Below, piece after piece: positions 52,101 to 59,914 of a stretch of DNA of 64,000 nucleotides. Source of the DNA: Bolinopsis microptera. Lineage: Eukaryota; Ctenophora; Tentaculata; Lobata; Bolinopsidae. The first letter of the stretch is position 1. Each line of letters begins with the position of its first letter. The notes below the pieces were generated by a model. The model did not search any database, was not told the DNA's origin, and saw only the letters and a list, made by a program, of their open reading frames with translations. The stretch spans positions 4,278,001-4,342,000 of the forward strand of contig NC_087074.1 in assembly GCF_026151205.1 (NCBI RefSeq), read 5' to 3'. Made by a program: the position numbers and the translations under genes.

Positions 52101-55100
52101 CAAGATCTACGACTTCTCCGATGGAAATCCGGACCAGGTTAGTTAGTTATACATGCAGCCATGTTATGTACAAGTCAAGCTATCAGTTCATAAGCTATAT
52201 ATAATCCTGACGCTGTTATAGTTTTTAAGTATGAACTAGACTCTTGTCCGAGAACAGTATGAGTGCAATATTAAGATATTAGATCTGCAACTTACCATAA
52301 TTAAATTAGCGATATTTCTGATGGAACTCTGATAATGTGTTTGTGCACCAGTGTCTTGAGGTTGTAATAGCTTCAAAACATCTTTCCAGTGCAACTAAGT
52401 CTCATCATATCATGAATAACAAATGACAAATAAATCAAATGATCGTAAAACTGATTACTCGACACAAAGAAACGAAAAAATAGTAAAATGGATGGACATG
52501 TTTTCATTCAGTTGAGTATTGAAATGAAGTTTAAGAATTGGCAGACATAACAATTACACGGCTGTCAATTAAGGTTTAAATCACCTGTACATTGTACTAA
52601 TGTAATCGTCATTGATGTGTAATTTGTACAGTTTTGTACAATATGATATATTTTACAAGATATGGTGACATCAGGTCAAATCATACATTTCGTTAGCATT
52701 GTATTGTTGCCAATTTTGATTTACAACGAAGTCACAGTTGACAATAAAATTGGTCACGTAATTGTTAGCTATCTGACAAAAACGGTTTTTTCAGTTTGAT
52801 ACAGTTCGTAACAAATTGTTCAAAATGATAGTAAACTTGTATCGAATATCGCTGTTTCACGGATGAAAGAAATCTTTTAAATTCAAAATGACAGTTCCTT
52901 ACGAACAAAACCACTGGCCAAGACCACTCCAATAAACATTTCAATACTTTAATGAATGTCATCCGATAATTATCTTTTTCATCACTTGTTATTTTTGCCA
53001 TTCTTGGCAAATATGGGGAAATAAAAGAGAATTTGACAACCTTATGGAAAAAATTTATGACGCACCCCCAATTATCAATGCCTAAAAATTTAAATCAGAA
53101 ATAGATATTTACCATTTTCAGTCCGCGATGAGTATCAATCAGTTGATTCCAAGCTTATTGTAGAGAAGTGAGATTTTTCCAAACGTATCGCTCCCTAGGC
53201 AACCAAACTTTCTCCAAGACAACAGCAACACGCGACTGATCGTTCCCTGACTTGTGGCCTAGGAGTTTATCTTGAAATAAAAAATTCCTGTCTTTATCGG
53301 AAATTTGATATCGAAATTCTTCACTCGTGCACTGCAATATACCAAGAACCTTAAACCGACAAAAATTTACAAGAAGGAAAAACTTGAACAATGAACATTG
53401 ATAAGAATTTCCCTGTGTTAATGTATTTACGTGTGGAACAGAAGACGATAACCGTAATGCATTACCCTGTACGTGCAGTAAAATAGTATATTATCACGTC
53501 AAGAGGTTCAGTTACTCCAACCGGCGATAAAACACGGCATGTAATTATAAAGTGTTGTACATAGCATAGTACCAAGCAGGAAAAGTAGGGAGGCATTACT
53601 TCAGAACCAAACACTCTTAATTAATCAATATCTCACTTTTACATTTCTTAACAAGGCTGTCTATATTTACTTATTTAACACTCTCGTTGATTTATAATTC
53701 GGGTTAAGTTTATCGCATGAGATGGAGCTGAAGGCTTAAACCTACAGGGAACACACCAAAACAGAATTTCATACAAAATTTGACTTGGTCTCGTCTTGAT
53801 TAAAGCCGTATTTTGAACTTGAGTACTTGATACTGGGTAAATTAGGTTATACTGTGAGTTAGTGATGATTTTGCTACTCGCAAATCTTACGAACTGTTAT
53901 AGCGGGTTACAAAATGCGAATCACCCTAGAGGATTGTAGAACTTGTACAATAGATAAAACTTAAAGAACAGGGGCAAAAAAGATATAGAGTTGTGCCCGA
54001 AACTTTTAGATACATTAATTTCCTGCTGCAATTAGTACTTCTGTATCATTACCTCATTACTGCAAACCATACCACAAACCTGCATAACCACTTTAGTAAA
54101 TAGTTAACAAGATATCAAACAGCTATAATTGAGTCAAAACAAGACTGATTGAGAAGCCAAACGAAGTCCGCCTTTTCCTTGAGATGCAACACAATGTTTT
54201 GCTGGTAGACGATATGGTGCCCGACTAATCCTTAAGATGTAACACAATGTTTTGCTGGTAGACGATGTGGTGCCCGACTAATCCTTGAGATGCAACACAA
54301 TTTTTTGCTGGTAGACGATATGGTGCCCGACTAATCCTTGAGATGCAACACAATGTTTTGCTGGTAGACGATGTGGTGCCCGACTAATCCTTGAGATGCA
54401 ACACAATGTTTTGCTGGTAGACGATATGGTGCCCGACTAATCCTTGAGATGCAACACAATGTTTTGCTGGTAGACGATATGGTGCCCGACTAATCCTTGA
54501 GATGCAACAAAATGTTTTGCTGGTAGACGATATGGTGCCCGACTAATCCTTAAGATGCAACACAATGTTTTGCTAGTAGACGATATGGTGCCCGACTAAT
54601 CGCGATTGCAATTACAATTGTCTACCTCTAGCTGAACCAGCAAACACTAAATAAGTAAATAAACAGCTGAGTGCCTGGAGGTTACCAAGAACGGTTACTA
54701 ATGTTTTAAAATTATCCTGGATACACTCAATAAACTAGTCGACAGTAATCAGCCATTACGATTGAAGATAAACATGAAATCCTACACATCCCCGCAATAA
54801 CCCCTACAAATAACTCTAACACAACTTTACCGTGACGAGAAGTACGAACTTTATACTGCCAACCAGCAGATAATATTGATGAATTTTTTGTCGTCCACGA
54901 TTAACTAAAAATCAGGTAGCTAACTGTTAAACCAGGGCCCGGAAAACGACTCGAGAATAATATGTTAATTGGGTTTAACATACAACTATTTCTCCGCTCC
55001 TTCTCAGCGGAGGAGTAGTACTGGTTCTGAGGACAACATAAAAAGGGAATCTCACTCAACGCCATAACAGTGCTTTTGTATGGATTCGGCAAAAATGTCT

Positions 55101-58100
55101 CTCCCGGCCCCGAAGAGTACTCAATACGTGGTTAAACTTTAAACTGGTGCTAAACATTTTTTTTTGTAAAATCACGCATTGTGCACCATTATACGAAACC
55201 TGTCATGCTGTACTTAAGATTTAACAATCTTGTATTATTGGAGCCTTTCCATTAACAACAACCGTCATGCGTCATCAATATTTGTGTATCTGAGTAACTT
55301 TGTTGTAATATATTTTACCTTTTTCAGGAGCAGTGCGCCTTCACCCAGATGATTTGGGATAAAACCACGAGGATCGGAGGGTGTCTCACCTGGTATGGGA
55401 ACATTGGTTTTGTTGTTATGAACTACTGGCCTCCAGGGAATACCAGGGGTCATTTCCTCAGAAACGTATTCCCACGAGTGCTACCTGAAAAAGAGGGCGG
55501 GGTTGAGAGGGTTGTACTTGCCAAAGATAATTTCACGAGCTTTCTGAAAGTTGATCAGAAAAATGTTGAAAGTGATCAAAAGAAAGATAAAATCGAAGCT
55601 AAGATTGAGGTAACTCAGCCGGAAAAAGAATTAAGTACAACATCTCAAGCAGGTGATGATATGTCCGAGATTACAACAAAACCTGTGGTAGAAACTGTGG
55701 TAGAACCTGTGGTAGAACCTGTGATAGAACCTGTGATAGAACCTGTGATAGAACCTGTGGTAGAAACTGTGGTAGAACCTGTGATAGAACCTGTGATAGA
55801 ACCTGCAGTAGAACCTGTGATAGAACCTGTGGTACAACCTGTGGTACAACCTGAAGCAGAACCTTTAGCAGAACTTTCAACAGGAAATGCAGCAGAACCT
55901 GTTGGGAAGGAAGCTGATGAAGAGATTTATGAAGTGATGGGAAATGTTGAGAAGGAAGCTGATGAGGACATTTATGAAGTGATGGGAAATGTTGGGAAGG
56001 AAGCTGATGAGGAGATTTATGAAGTGATGGGAAATGTTGGGAAGGAAGCTGATGATGAGATTTATGAAGTAATGGGAAATGTTGGGAAGGAAGCTGATGA
56101 TGAGATTTATGAAGTGATGGGAAATGTTGGGAAGGAAGCTGATGATGAGATTTATGAAGTAATGGGAAATGTTGGGAAGGATGCTGATGAAGAGCTTTAT
56201 GAGGTGATGGGAAATGTTGGGAAGGAAGCTGATGATGAGATTTATGAAGTAATGGGAAATGTTGGGAAGGATGCTGATGAAGAGCTTTATGAGGTGATGG
56301 GAAATGTTGGGAAGGAAGCTGATGAAGAGATTTATGAAGTGATGGGAAATGTTGAGAAGGAAGCTGATGAGGACATTTATGAAGTGATGGGAAATGTTGA
56401 GAAGGAAGCTGACGAAGAGATTTATGAAGTGATGGGAAATGATGGGAAGGAAGCTGAGATGGAAGAATCAGACTACGAATATATGAAAACAGGTATTTCA
56501 GAGAGTAAGAAAGATTCAGGGCTAGGAGATTCTGCAGTATCATCTCAATTGCTAGAGGAAAGTTACTCTCTTTCTCCTGAGGGTGACAACGCAGTGTTTG
56601 AAGAACCAATTTACATGGATTTAATGGATCTGCATCCAGAGGGTGAGTATATGGAACATCATCCGGCGAACGACATGAAACCTGCCAAGAAACCATATTA
56701 TGCGAACGGGCATGCTTCTAAAAACATGTACGAAAACACAAACAAGTTTGATCATGAATACCACAACATGAAACGTATGGATAGCTACAATGATCACGAC
56801 TATGAAACCTTATCTCGCCACCAATCTTCGAAGAAGGAAGAAATAGTTTACGATACGCCTACTCCCATTATTTCAGGTGGCTTATCGGGCGCTATTTTCC
56901 TATTTTCTGAACCACCACCAATTGAAAGCAGTGAAACAGAACCTGCACCTGCACCCAAATCTGCAGTAGAACCCGCACCAGAACCTGTTAAAGAACCTGC
57001 ACCAGAACCTGTTAAAGAACCAGCAGTAGAACCTGTGGTAGAACCTGTGGTAGAACCTGTGGTAGAACCTGTGGTAGAACCTGTGGTAGAACCTGTGGTA
57101 GAACCTGTGGTAGAACCTGTGGTAGAACCTGTGGTAGAACCTGTGGTAGAACCTGTGGTAGAACCAGTAGCAGAATCTGTGACGGAACCTGCAGCAGAGT
57201 CTGTTTCAGAACCTGCAGTAGAACCAGTAGCAAAAACTGTGACGGAACCTGTAGTAGAACCTGTAGTAGAACCTGTGGTAGAACCTGTGATAGAACCATT
57301 AGCAGAATCTGTGACGGAACCTGCACCAGAACCTGCAGTAGAACCCGTGGTAGAACCAGTAGCAGAATCTGTGGTAGAACCAGTAGCAGAATCTGTGACG
57401 GAACCTGCACCAGAACCTGCAGTAGAATCTGTGGTAGAACCAGTGGAAGAACCTGCCGAGTGTGTTTCAGAACCTGCACCAGAACCTGCAGTAGAACCAG
57501 TAGCAGAACCTGTGATGGAACCAGTAGCAGAATCTGTGACGGAACCTGCACCAGAACCTGCAGTAGAATCTGTGGTAGAACCAGTTGAAGAACCTGTAGC
57601 AGAACCTGTGACGGAACCTGCAACCGAGTCTGTTTCAGAACTTGTGGTAGAACCTGCAGTAGAACCTGTGATGGAACCTGTGATAGAACCAGTAGCAGAA
57701 TCTGTGACGGAACCTGCACCAGAACCTGCAGTAGAACCCGTGGTAGAACCAGTAGCAGAATCTGTGGTAGAACCAGTAGCAGAATCTGTGACGGAACCTC
57801 CAGCCGAGTGTGTTTTAGAACCTGCACCAGAACCTGCAGTAGAACCAGTAGCAGAACCTGTGATGGAACCAGTAGCAGAATCTGTGACGGAACCTCCAGC
57901 CGAGTGTGTTTTAGAACCTGCACCAGAACCTGCAGTAGAACCAGTAGCAGAACCTGTGATGGAACCAGTAGCAGAATCTGTGACGGAACCTGCACCAGAA
58001 CCTGCAGTAGAATCTGTGGTAGAACCAGTGGAAGAACCTGTAGCAGAAACTGCAGTAGAACCTGTAGCAGAAACTGCGGTAGAATCAGTAGCAGAACCTG

Positions 58101-58369
58101 TGGTAGTACCTGCACCAGAACCTGCAGTAGAACCTGTAGCAGAATCTGTGACGGAACCTGCAGCAGAACCTGCAGTAGAACCTCTGGTAGAACTTGTGGT
58201 AGAACCTGTGGTAGAACCTGTAGCAGAATCTGTGATAGAACCTGCAGCCGAGTCTGTTTCAGAAGCTGTGGTAGAACCTGTGGTAGAACCAGTAGCAGAA
58301 CCTGTGAAGGAACCTGCACCAGAACCTGTTTTAGAACCTGAAGTAGAACCTGTTACAAAGCTTGTATGA
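27112..58369 (+). CDS. LIM-LIM-CAP protein with a YxxM-repeat and PVVEP-repeat tail
   Basis: Gene model built from splice signals and phase: exons 27112-27292, 27398-27523, 27981-28108, 29663-29785, 34152-34251, 34734-34822, 35020-35093, 35519-35656, 52016-52137 and 55328-58369, about 1370 residues. Order: acidic unstructured N terminus (1-102); LIM1 (Cys111 to Cys166); LIM2 (Cys171 to about 227); short linker; CAP domain (about 260-415) of the GAPR-1 type; Tyr-rich tail with twelve 15-residue YEVM repeats; PVVEP/PAPEP repeats to the stop. No signal peptide is visible, so a cytosolic or membrane-peripheral location is expected, as for GAPR-1. LIM domains are protein-binding zinc modules, and YEVM fits the YxxM consensus bound by the PI3-kinase p85 SH2 domain after phosphorylation, so a signalling scaffold is plausible (inference). 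All joins match in phase except 35656 to 52016, off by one base: a missed small exon or an indel. The gene hosts two opposite-strand genes. Confidence 0.75.
28061..28320 (+). repeat. 65-bp tandem duplication containing an exon end and its splice donor, four copies
   Basis: Four head-to-tail copies of exactly 65 bp (starting 28061, 28126, 28191, 28256), almost identical. Each holds the last 48 bases of the LIM1 exon (AAGCCCTGTCACCCAACG...GTCAG) and the donor GTTAGT. Because 65 is not a multiple of three, using any donor after the first would put the transcript out of frame and reach a stop within the array. Confidence 0.95.
28321..29662. other. Intron of the LIM-CAP gene
   Basis: No additional exon, RNA gene or complete element recognised between the duplicated donor block and the second LIM exon. 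Confidence 0.5.
29663..29785 (+). CDS. LIM-CAP gene, exon 4: end of LIM1 and start of LIM2
   Basis: Acceptor TTTGTCAG and donor GTAATT bound 41 codons in phase 0. CEEC completes LIM1 twenty residues after the previous CQYC, within the family range. CPVC six residues later opens LIM2. The exon has a clean Cys spacing although it lies 1.5 kb from its neighbour. Confidence 0.75.
30308..30390. repeat. Imperfect tandem repeat in an intron
   Basis: GATATAAGTTTCCGATGTTAGTCA is followed by a diverged copy with GTTTACGATGTTAGTCA about 34 bp later. The remaining intron DNA between 29786 and 31854 shows nothing else identifiable. Confidence 0.6.
31855..32004. repeat. 30-bp minisatellite with a CACGTG core, five units
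   Basis: Five units of GTTGCAGTTTGCACGTGCAA followed by CACGTCATAT. Each of the first four units contains GCACGTGC, so the array presents a row of E-box palindromes. It lies in the intron between the two LIM2 exons. Antisense frames rich in Cys here are products of the repeat. Confidence 0.92.
32018..32077. other. Two adjacent near-perfect palindromes
   Basis: A 34-bp perfect palindrome (32018-32051, half-site TCTCGCACTACCCGTTA) is followed after two bases by an 11-bp inverted repeat with a two-base centre (32054-32077, arm ACCATGTGTAT). Together they can form two back-to-back hairpins. They sit just 13 bp past the 30-bp minisatellite. Confidence 0.9.
32658..34100. mobile_element. Mariner/Tc1-superfamily element with long inverted repeats, internally deleted
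   Basis: The element is flanked by TA on both sides. The left end reads CAGGGTGGCCCATAAGTGAC and the right end is its inverse. Inverted-repeat arms extend about 350 bp (to roughly 33010 and from about 33735), with a 20-bp indel near their inner ends. The arms also contain a small GGGCGTGG hairpin. The centre retains only the 3' part of a transposase gene. It is inserted in the LIM-CAP intron upstream of the second LIM2 exon, on the same strand as the host. Confidence 0.85.
33245..33562 (+). pseudogene. C-terminal remnant of a DD-D transposase
   Basis: The frame running to a stop at 33562 encodes FLANKFAHRTIGQHLGTHWP and then RSPDLTPCDFFLWGWVKDQL, the well-known SPDLxPxDFFLWG block of mariner-like transposases that includes the last catalytic acid region. 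No N-terminal DNA-binding part or first catalytic Asp is present before it, so the element cannot encode its own transposase. Confidence 0.8.
34152..35093 (+). CDS. LIM-CAP gene, exons 5-7: rest of LIM2, linker, start of CAP
   Basis: Exon 34152-34251 encodes VYHLGCLVCSQC, the central H-x2-C-x2-C-x2-C of LIM2. Exon 34734-34822 encodes SYRHGTC, supplying the last ligands as H-x2-C, which is a less common choice than C-x2-C/H/D. It continues into HNQYYDREFANE. Exon 35020-35093 encodes VPEKTSALTDYEVQMLRSHNDVRE, whose SHNDVR is the HNxxR signature that opens a CAP domain. Phases are 0-1, 1-0 and 0-2. Confidence 0.72.
35519..35656 (+). CDS. LIM-CAP gene, exon 8: CAP helix region
   Basis: Read in the phase set by the previous exon, this segment encodes HNVKPVLWSKKLAARARIWA, the usual CAP run of small polar, LxW and LAxxAxxWA. 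The acceptor is CCGTCTCAG and the donor TTTG|GTAAGT. It ends two bases into a codon, whereas the next CAP exon needs one base of carry. The mismatch is recorded as a finding. Confidence 0.7.
35833..42829 (-). CDS. Class-3 aldehyde dehydrogenase with hydrophobic C-terminal anchor (ALDH3-like)
   Basis: Nine exons, all in phase: 42829-42821 (MTE), 42441-42287, 41975-41831, 41663-41369, 41248-41103, 40918-40625, 36718-36490, 36335-36177 and 36026-35833, about 541 residues. Family motifs appear in order: FGAWNYPLQL and KPSE (NAD-site region), LELGGKSP with the general-base Glu, GQVCIAPDY with the catalytic Cys, IFGPIMPI, LPFGGVGHSG and GRYHGKASFD. The enzyme type oxidises aldehydes to acids with NAD(P)+. 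The tail has a basic GFKRT run and a hydrophobic segment (YSLIAGLVGLLSYQLNLLGY), as in fatty-aldehyde dehydrogenases anchored to ER or peroxisomes, so a long-chain lipid aldehyde substrate is the best guess. The start exon is tiny, but ATGACTGAA|GTATGT matches the required phase and lies below a TATA box. The E5 donor (GAG|GTTTGG) is weak. The whole gene lies inside one intron of the LIM-CAP gene, on the opposite strand. Confidence 0.9.
36815..40584. mobile_element. Pogo/Tigger-like (DDE_1) element with duplicated left half
   Basis: TA-flanked ends read CCTTATCGGACCTTATTTGG on the left and the inverse on the right (40545-40584). A second copy of the left terminus begins at 38110, and the segment 36815-38109 is repeated as 38110 to about 39299 with roughly 100 bp less. 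Inside the ends are short subrepeats of GTCCGTNNAA, possible transposase sites. Transposase relics occur in three places: LLVYDVYKGHLAEKV near 38340-38390, similar near 37150-37200, and LVPANMKNLFQPLDITVN near 40015-40075. The last matches the QPLD block of pogo-like DDE transposases. The element sits in the large intron between aldehyde dehydrogenase exons 6 and 7. Confidence 0.75.
39379..39480. repeat. Dispersed repeat, copy 1
   Basis: TTACTGGGCGGCGCT followed about 70 bp later by GGTCCCCAGGTAA. A related block occurs at about 47049-47155 in the same orientation. Neither copy shows coding capacity, so they are probably two members of an unidentified interspersed repeat. Confidence 0.5.
42874..42883 (-). 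promoter_or_regulatory. TATA box of the aldehyde dehydrogenase gene
   Basis: CTATAAATTT on the minus strand lies about 48 bp above the proposed ATG at 42829. That is a distance compatible with initiation near 42850 and a very short 5' leader. Confidence 0.4.
43342..44545. repeat. 35-bp minisatellite, about 34 units, a CACGTG E-box in nearly every unit
   Basis: The unit runs GTGCTACAAGGTTATCTGCA then CTATGATCTGGTCAC, so each junction forms GGTCACGTGCTAC. I counted about 34 unit boundaries; nearly all keep CACGTG, with exceptions near 44252 (CACGTA) and 44330 (CACGCG). One unit near 44315 has a small insertion (CATTGATC). Variation is mostly GTTATC/GTTGTC and TGCAC/TCCAC, giving higher-order blocks. 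The array lies 0.5 to 1.7 kb upstream of the aldehyde dehydrogenase start codon and inside a LIM-CAP intron. Confidence 0.95.
44546..50583. other. Intron of the LIM-CAP gene, no confident gene
   Basis: AT-rich intronic DNA. A 128-residue minus-strand frame at 45043-45429 is not recognised. A tandem TTTTAGTTTAAAATTTAAG repeat occurs near 45603-45664, and short direct repeats (CTTCTCCCACGACAAGTTAA and CCTTCAATGGAAA, each twice) occur within 48430-48540. A second copy of the TTACTGGGCGGCGCT repeat lies at about 47049-47155. Confidence 0.45.
45358..45374. mobile_element. Solo mariner-type terminus
   Basis: TTGGTCCACCCTGTATA is the inverse of a TA-CAGGGTGGACCAA end, close to the termini of the mariner-like element at 32658-34100 but not identical. 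I found no partner end nearby, so this is at most a fragment. Confidence 0.3.
50584..51498 (-). CDS. Intronless BTB/POZ-domain protein
   Basis: A single uninterrupted frame of 304 residues. Residues about 22-118 form a BTB/POZ fold: SNIEVSLKDGKKIKVNSMIM (the usual D-V-x-L...H-x-x-L-A segment, with polar changes), SPYLEEII, then FLKSLYTGD and KLAYTFQVTWIQQKCLEYF. BTB domains mediate dimerisation and often link substrates to Cullin-3. The remaining 180 residues are helical and polar, with no Kelch, MATH or zinc-finger repeats; part resembles a BACK-like extension (EKMLEDLKTLPLDQLDFFIR), but this is weak. The gene has its own TATA box and sits inside the LIM-CAP intron on the opposite strand, about 0.5 kb before the CAP exon at 52016. 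The lack of introns in an intron-rich region is compatible with a retrocopy, but no poly-A tract or flanking repeat was seen. Confidence 0.85.
   Translation of the reverse strand: MAKATPAVPHNFGEKYFNSGHHSNIEVSLKDGKKIKVNSMIMAVNSPYLEEIIEKKNLKTVEMDEFDAAVCKRFLKSLYTGDFGTLDKDIFRQASKLAYTFQVTWIQQKCLEYFSTLMNAAPNNASVDDDDKFLMEEAIAAKAFDKDGKYLDALAQKKTSIMCNQEILRTEKMLEDLKTLPLDQLDFFIRLANISNRYVPNHQIRCKTHNNRNENIPKEYSTIIVEQVTAHLEKQEKMDVKTRYVLEKLDFSGITSKFITYKTQGYQDNFKAAASKLFQSLLNLKEISNDDMKMTLKHYMSLGN
51596..51605 (-). promoter_or_regulatory. TATA box of the BTB gene
   Basis: AGTTTATAAAG on the minus strand lies about 100 bp above the ATG at 51498, so initiation near 51570 would leave a leader of about 70 bases. 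Confidence 0.45.
52016..52137 (+). CDS. LIM-CAP gene, exon 9: middle of CAP
   Basis: Encodes GQNIGVIFSRKSAGKIVNQS and GTWYDNAAKIYDF, which align by eye with the GENL and WYxExxxYxF segments of CAP proteins. The acceptor is TATCCTTCAG, and the exon ends at GACCAG|GTTAGT in phase 0. The acidic residue of GEN is Gln here, and the Glu of WYxE is Asn. Confidence 0.7.
54181..54601. repeat. 53-bp minisatellite, eight units
   Basis: Eight head-to-tail units starting GAGATGCAACACAATG and ending GTGCCCGACTAATCCTT, differing by a few substitutions. The array is in the last intron of the LIM-CAP gene. No further feature was recognised between 52138 and 55327. Confidence 0.93.
55328..58369 (+). CDS. LIM-CAP gene, exon 10: end of CAP and repetitive tail
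   Basis: The acceptor CTTTTTCAG is followed in phase 0 by EQCAFTQMIWDKTTRIGGC and FVVMNYWPPGNTRGHFL, the FTQxxW, GC and YxPPGN motifs that close a CAP domain. The remaining ~950 residues are repetitive: PVVEP/PVIEP (about 55675-55870), twelve YEVM units (55904-56443), a non-repetitive Tyr-rich stretch with YEYM, YMDL, YENT, YHNM and YDTP (about 56450-56930), then PVVEP, PAPEP and ESVTEP variants to the stop. The ORF start at 55349 is only an internal Met. Confidence 0.85.
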   Translation, partial: EQCAFTQMIWDKTTRIGGCLTWYGNIGFVVMNYWPPGNTRGHFLRNVFPRVLPEKEGGVERVVLAKDNFTSFLKVDQKNVESDQKKDKIEAKIEVTQPEKELSTTSQAGDDMSEITTKPVVETVVEPVVEPVIEPVIEPVIEPVVETVVEPVIEPVIEPAVEPVIEPVVQPVVQPEAEPLAELSTGNAAEPVGKEADEEIYEVMGNVEKEADEDIYEVMGNVGKEADEEIYEVMGNVGKEADDEIYEVMGNVGKEADDEIYEVMGNVGKEADDEIYEVMGNVGKDADEELYEVMGNVGKEADDEIYEVMGNVGKDADEELYEVMGNVGKEADEEIYEVMGNVEKEADEDIYEVMGNVEKEADEEIYEVMGNDGKEAEMEESDYEYMKTGISESKKDSGLGDSAVSSQLLEESYSLSPEGDNAVFEEPIYMDLMDLHPEGEYMEHHPANDMKPAKKPYYANGHASKNMYENTNKFDHEYHNMKRMDSYNDHDYETLSRHQSSKKEEIVYDTPTPIISGGLSGAIFLFSEPPPIESSETEPAPAPKSAVEPAPEPVKEPAPEPVKEPAVEPVVEPVVEPVVEPVVEPVVEPVVEPVVEPVVEPVVEPVVEPVVEPVAESVTEPAAESVSEPAVEPVAKTVTEPVVEPVVEPVVEPVIEPLAESVTEPAPEPAVEPVVEPVAESVVEPVAESVTEPAPEPAVESVVEPVEEPAECVSEPAPEPAVEPVAEPVMEPVAESVTEPAPEPAVESVVEPVEEPVAEPVTEPATESVSELVVEPAVEPVMEPVIEPVAESVTEPAPEPAVEPVVEPVAESVVEPVAESVTEPPAECVLEPAPEPAVEPVAEPVMEPVAESVTEPPAECVLEPAPEPAVEPVAEPVMEPVAESVTEPAPEPAVESVVEPVEEPVAETAVEPVAETAVESVAEPVVVPAPEPAVEPVAESVTEPAAEPAVEPLVELVVEPVVEPVAESVIEPAAESVSEAVVEPVVEPVAEPVKEPAPEPVLEPEVEPVTKLV
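55904..56443 (+). repeat. Coding 45-bp repeat, twelve units (GKEADEEIYEVMGNV)
   Basis: Exactly twelve 45-bp units with no length variation. Substitutions fall mostly at acidic residues (D/E swaps), G/E at the first position and I/L before the Tyr. Tyr-Glu-Val-Met-Gly-Asn is invariant in all twelve. A thirteenth tyrosine in a similar setting follows as SDYEYM. Confidence 0.97.
57013..58365 (+). repeat. Coding 12-bp repeat (PVVE) and longer derivatives
   Basis: Starts with about fourteen perfect CCTGTGGTAGAA units and continues as mixtures of PVVEP, PVAESVTEP, PAPEPAVEP and CVSEP/CVLEP blocks. Some blocks are themselves duplicated; for example, the PPAECVLEPAPEPAVEP block occurs twice in 57797-57990. 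The 12-bp period keeps all frames open on both strands, which is why long antisense frames exist here. Confidence 0.95.
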
Positions 58370-59914
58370 GAACCTGTAGAAGACCTATCCACAAACCTTC
58401 CAAGTTGGACAGAACCTATTTCATTAGATAATAGTGCTACAAAACCAAAAGAACCAATCCAAAATGGAAATAGTATTTTCCATTTTTCCCTAGCAATTTA
58501 ACCTGTAGTAAACGTAGAGTTCTAACCGTTCAGAACAATCTGAAGAATGAATGAATATTTTCATCCGGAACCGATATTGCATGTAATTTAATTTGTGACT
58601 TAAATTTTTAGTAGAAAGGTCATGTACGAACGCATAATTGCGATGCTATTGCTTTCTGCATTTAAGTCGAGTCATTGATACGTCTTTGCTTTTTTATCAA
58701 TTTTAACATGGATTTTATCAACCATACAGAAATTTTGAAAAATGCTTTTGTACTTGTAGGAACTAGGACTAGGAGACTATGAAATTTATCGATTATGTTT
58801 ATTTGTAAATGAACTCGAGTATATGAATAATCGACAATTCCACATTTATGAATGAATGGCTGTCATTATGTATATATGGAATTTTCCGATTGTAATTTTG
58901 TAATTTTAAGTTGTGGCAAGAAACTTGAAAGTAGACACTGGCCATAACACTGATGTGCAGATTGTAAAAACTGAATTGTGTACATGCAACGGCCATTGCG
59001 ATTTTAAACCACGTTTTGATGAAAATTCAGGAGTTCTGATCGATTTTGATGCCTGATATCTTATTCTTATGTTAGTGTGTTCTTAGATCTACTGTTAATT
59101 GTTTGTAACTATTATGATATGCTATTAGAATTTGAATTATATTTTACGTTTCGTTTTTAATTATGAAATCTGAGTTTCAATTAGCTTCTTAGATGTATAC
59201 ATGCATAAATGTAAATGCGGTCAGATTTTTGACGACAGGCATGAGGCAATATCAATATAATTGTAGCTTACTTTAAATTTCGGTTTGCTTACTCAAATGT
59301 CAAAACTGAAGAGTGAAGACACAATCTTTAAATCAACTCTGACTTTAATCACAATTAATTTGAAAGCTCCAGGGCCGTCATGAGGGCCGACTAAATGCGA
59401 AAGCTGTAATGTGTAAGTGTAAGACTAGATAGCGCGAGCGGTCTTTAGTGCTACTGCTACTACAAGTACAGTTAACGTAGATTAAGTAGGGCACTTTAAG
59501 AGGATTTAGTTTTATATGTCGCCCTATAATTAATATAACTCGTATTAAGATATTGAAAAGCACTGATACTTTAAAAGTTAAACTCAATGATTGAAATCAA
59601 ATAATGTAATTTTACTTTTGAAATTGAATACATCAAACTGCAAACAGATAATAAAGCATCGTCAAAATCTGGTCACTTCATGGAAAAATACTTAACATCA
59701 TATAATCTCTTCCGTTTAACCCTATCTTTAGCTGCGATTCTTTTAATTGCATTAATTAAAACCTATCATTATCTAAAACAGTCAGTCTGAGTCTACATTC
59801 CCTCCAAAACATGCTTACATTTCATTCTAGCACTTGCCAGGGTTCACACTTAACCTTGGCAGTATGGCATTGTTCACTCTACTACTTGGCATTCTGCCAG
59901 AATTAGTAACTCTG
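58370..59914. other. 3' flank of the LIM-CAP gene, no gene seen
   Basis: AT-rich DNA. It should contain the 3' untranslated region of the plus-strand gene. I identified no confident polyadenylation signal or exon. Confidence 0.4.

Noticed and set aside
54181-54601. Second regular array considered as a CRISPR
   Set aside because: The 53-bp units are head-to-tail without spacers.
55671-56696. A 341-residue antisense frame over the YEVM repeats
   Set aside because: It is the reverse reading of a 45-bp coding repeat; its Ser/His-rich product has no family features or splice context.
56848-58392. Antisense frames of 514 and 435 residues and a 177-residue sense frame over the PVVEP repeats
   Set aside because: The 12-bp repeat lacks stop codons in every frame, so long frames appear automatically. 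The sense frame continuing from the CAP domain is the only one with context.
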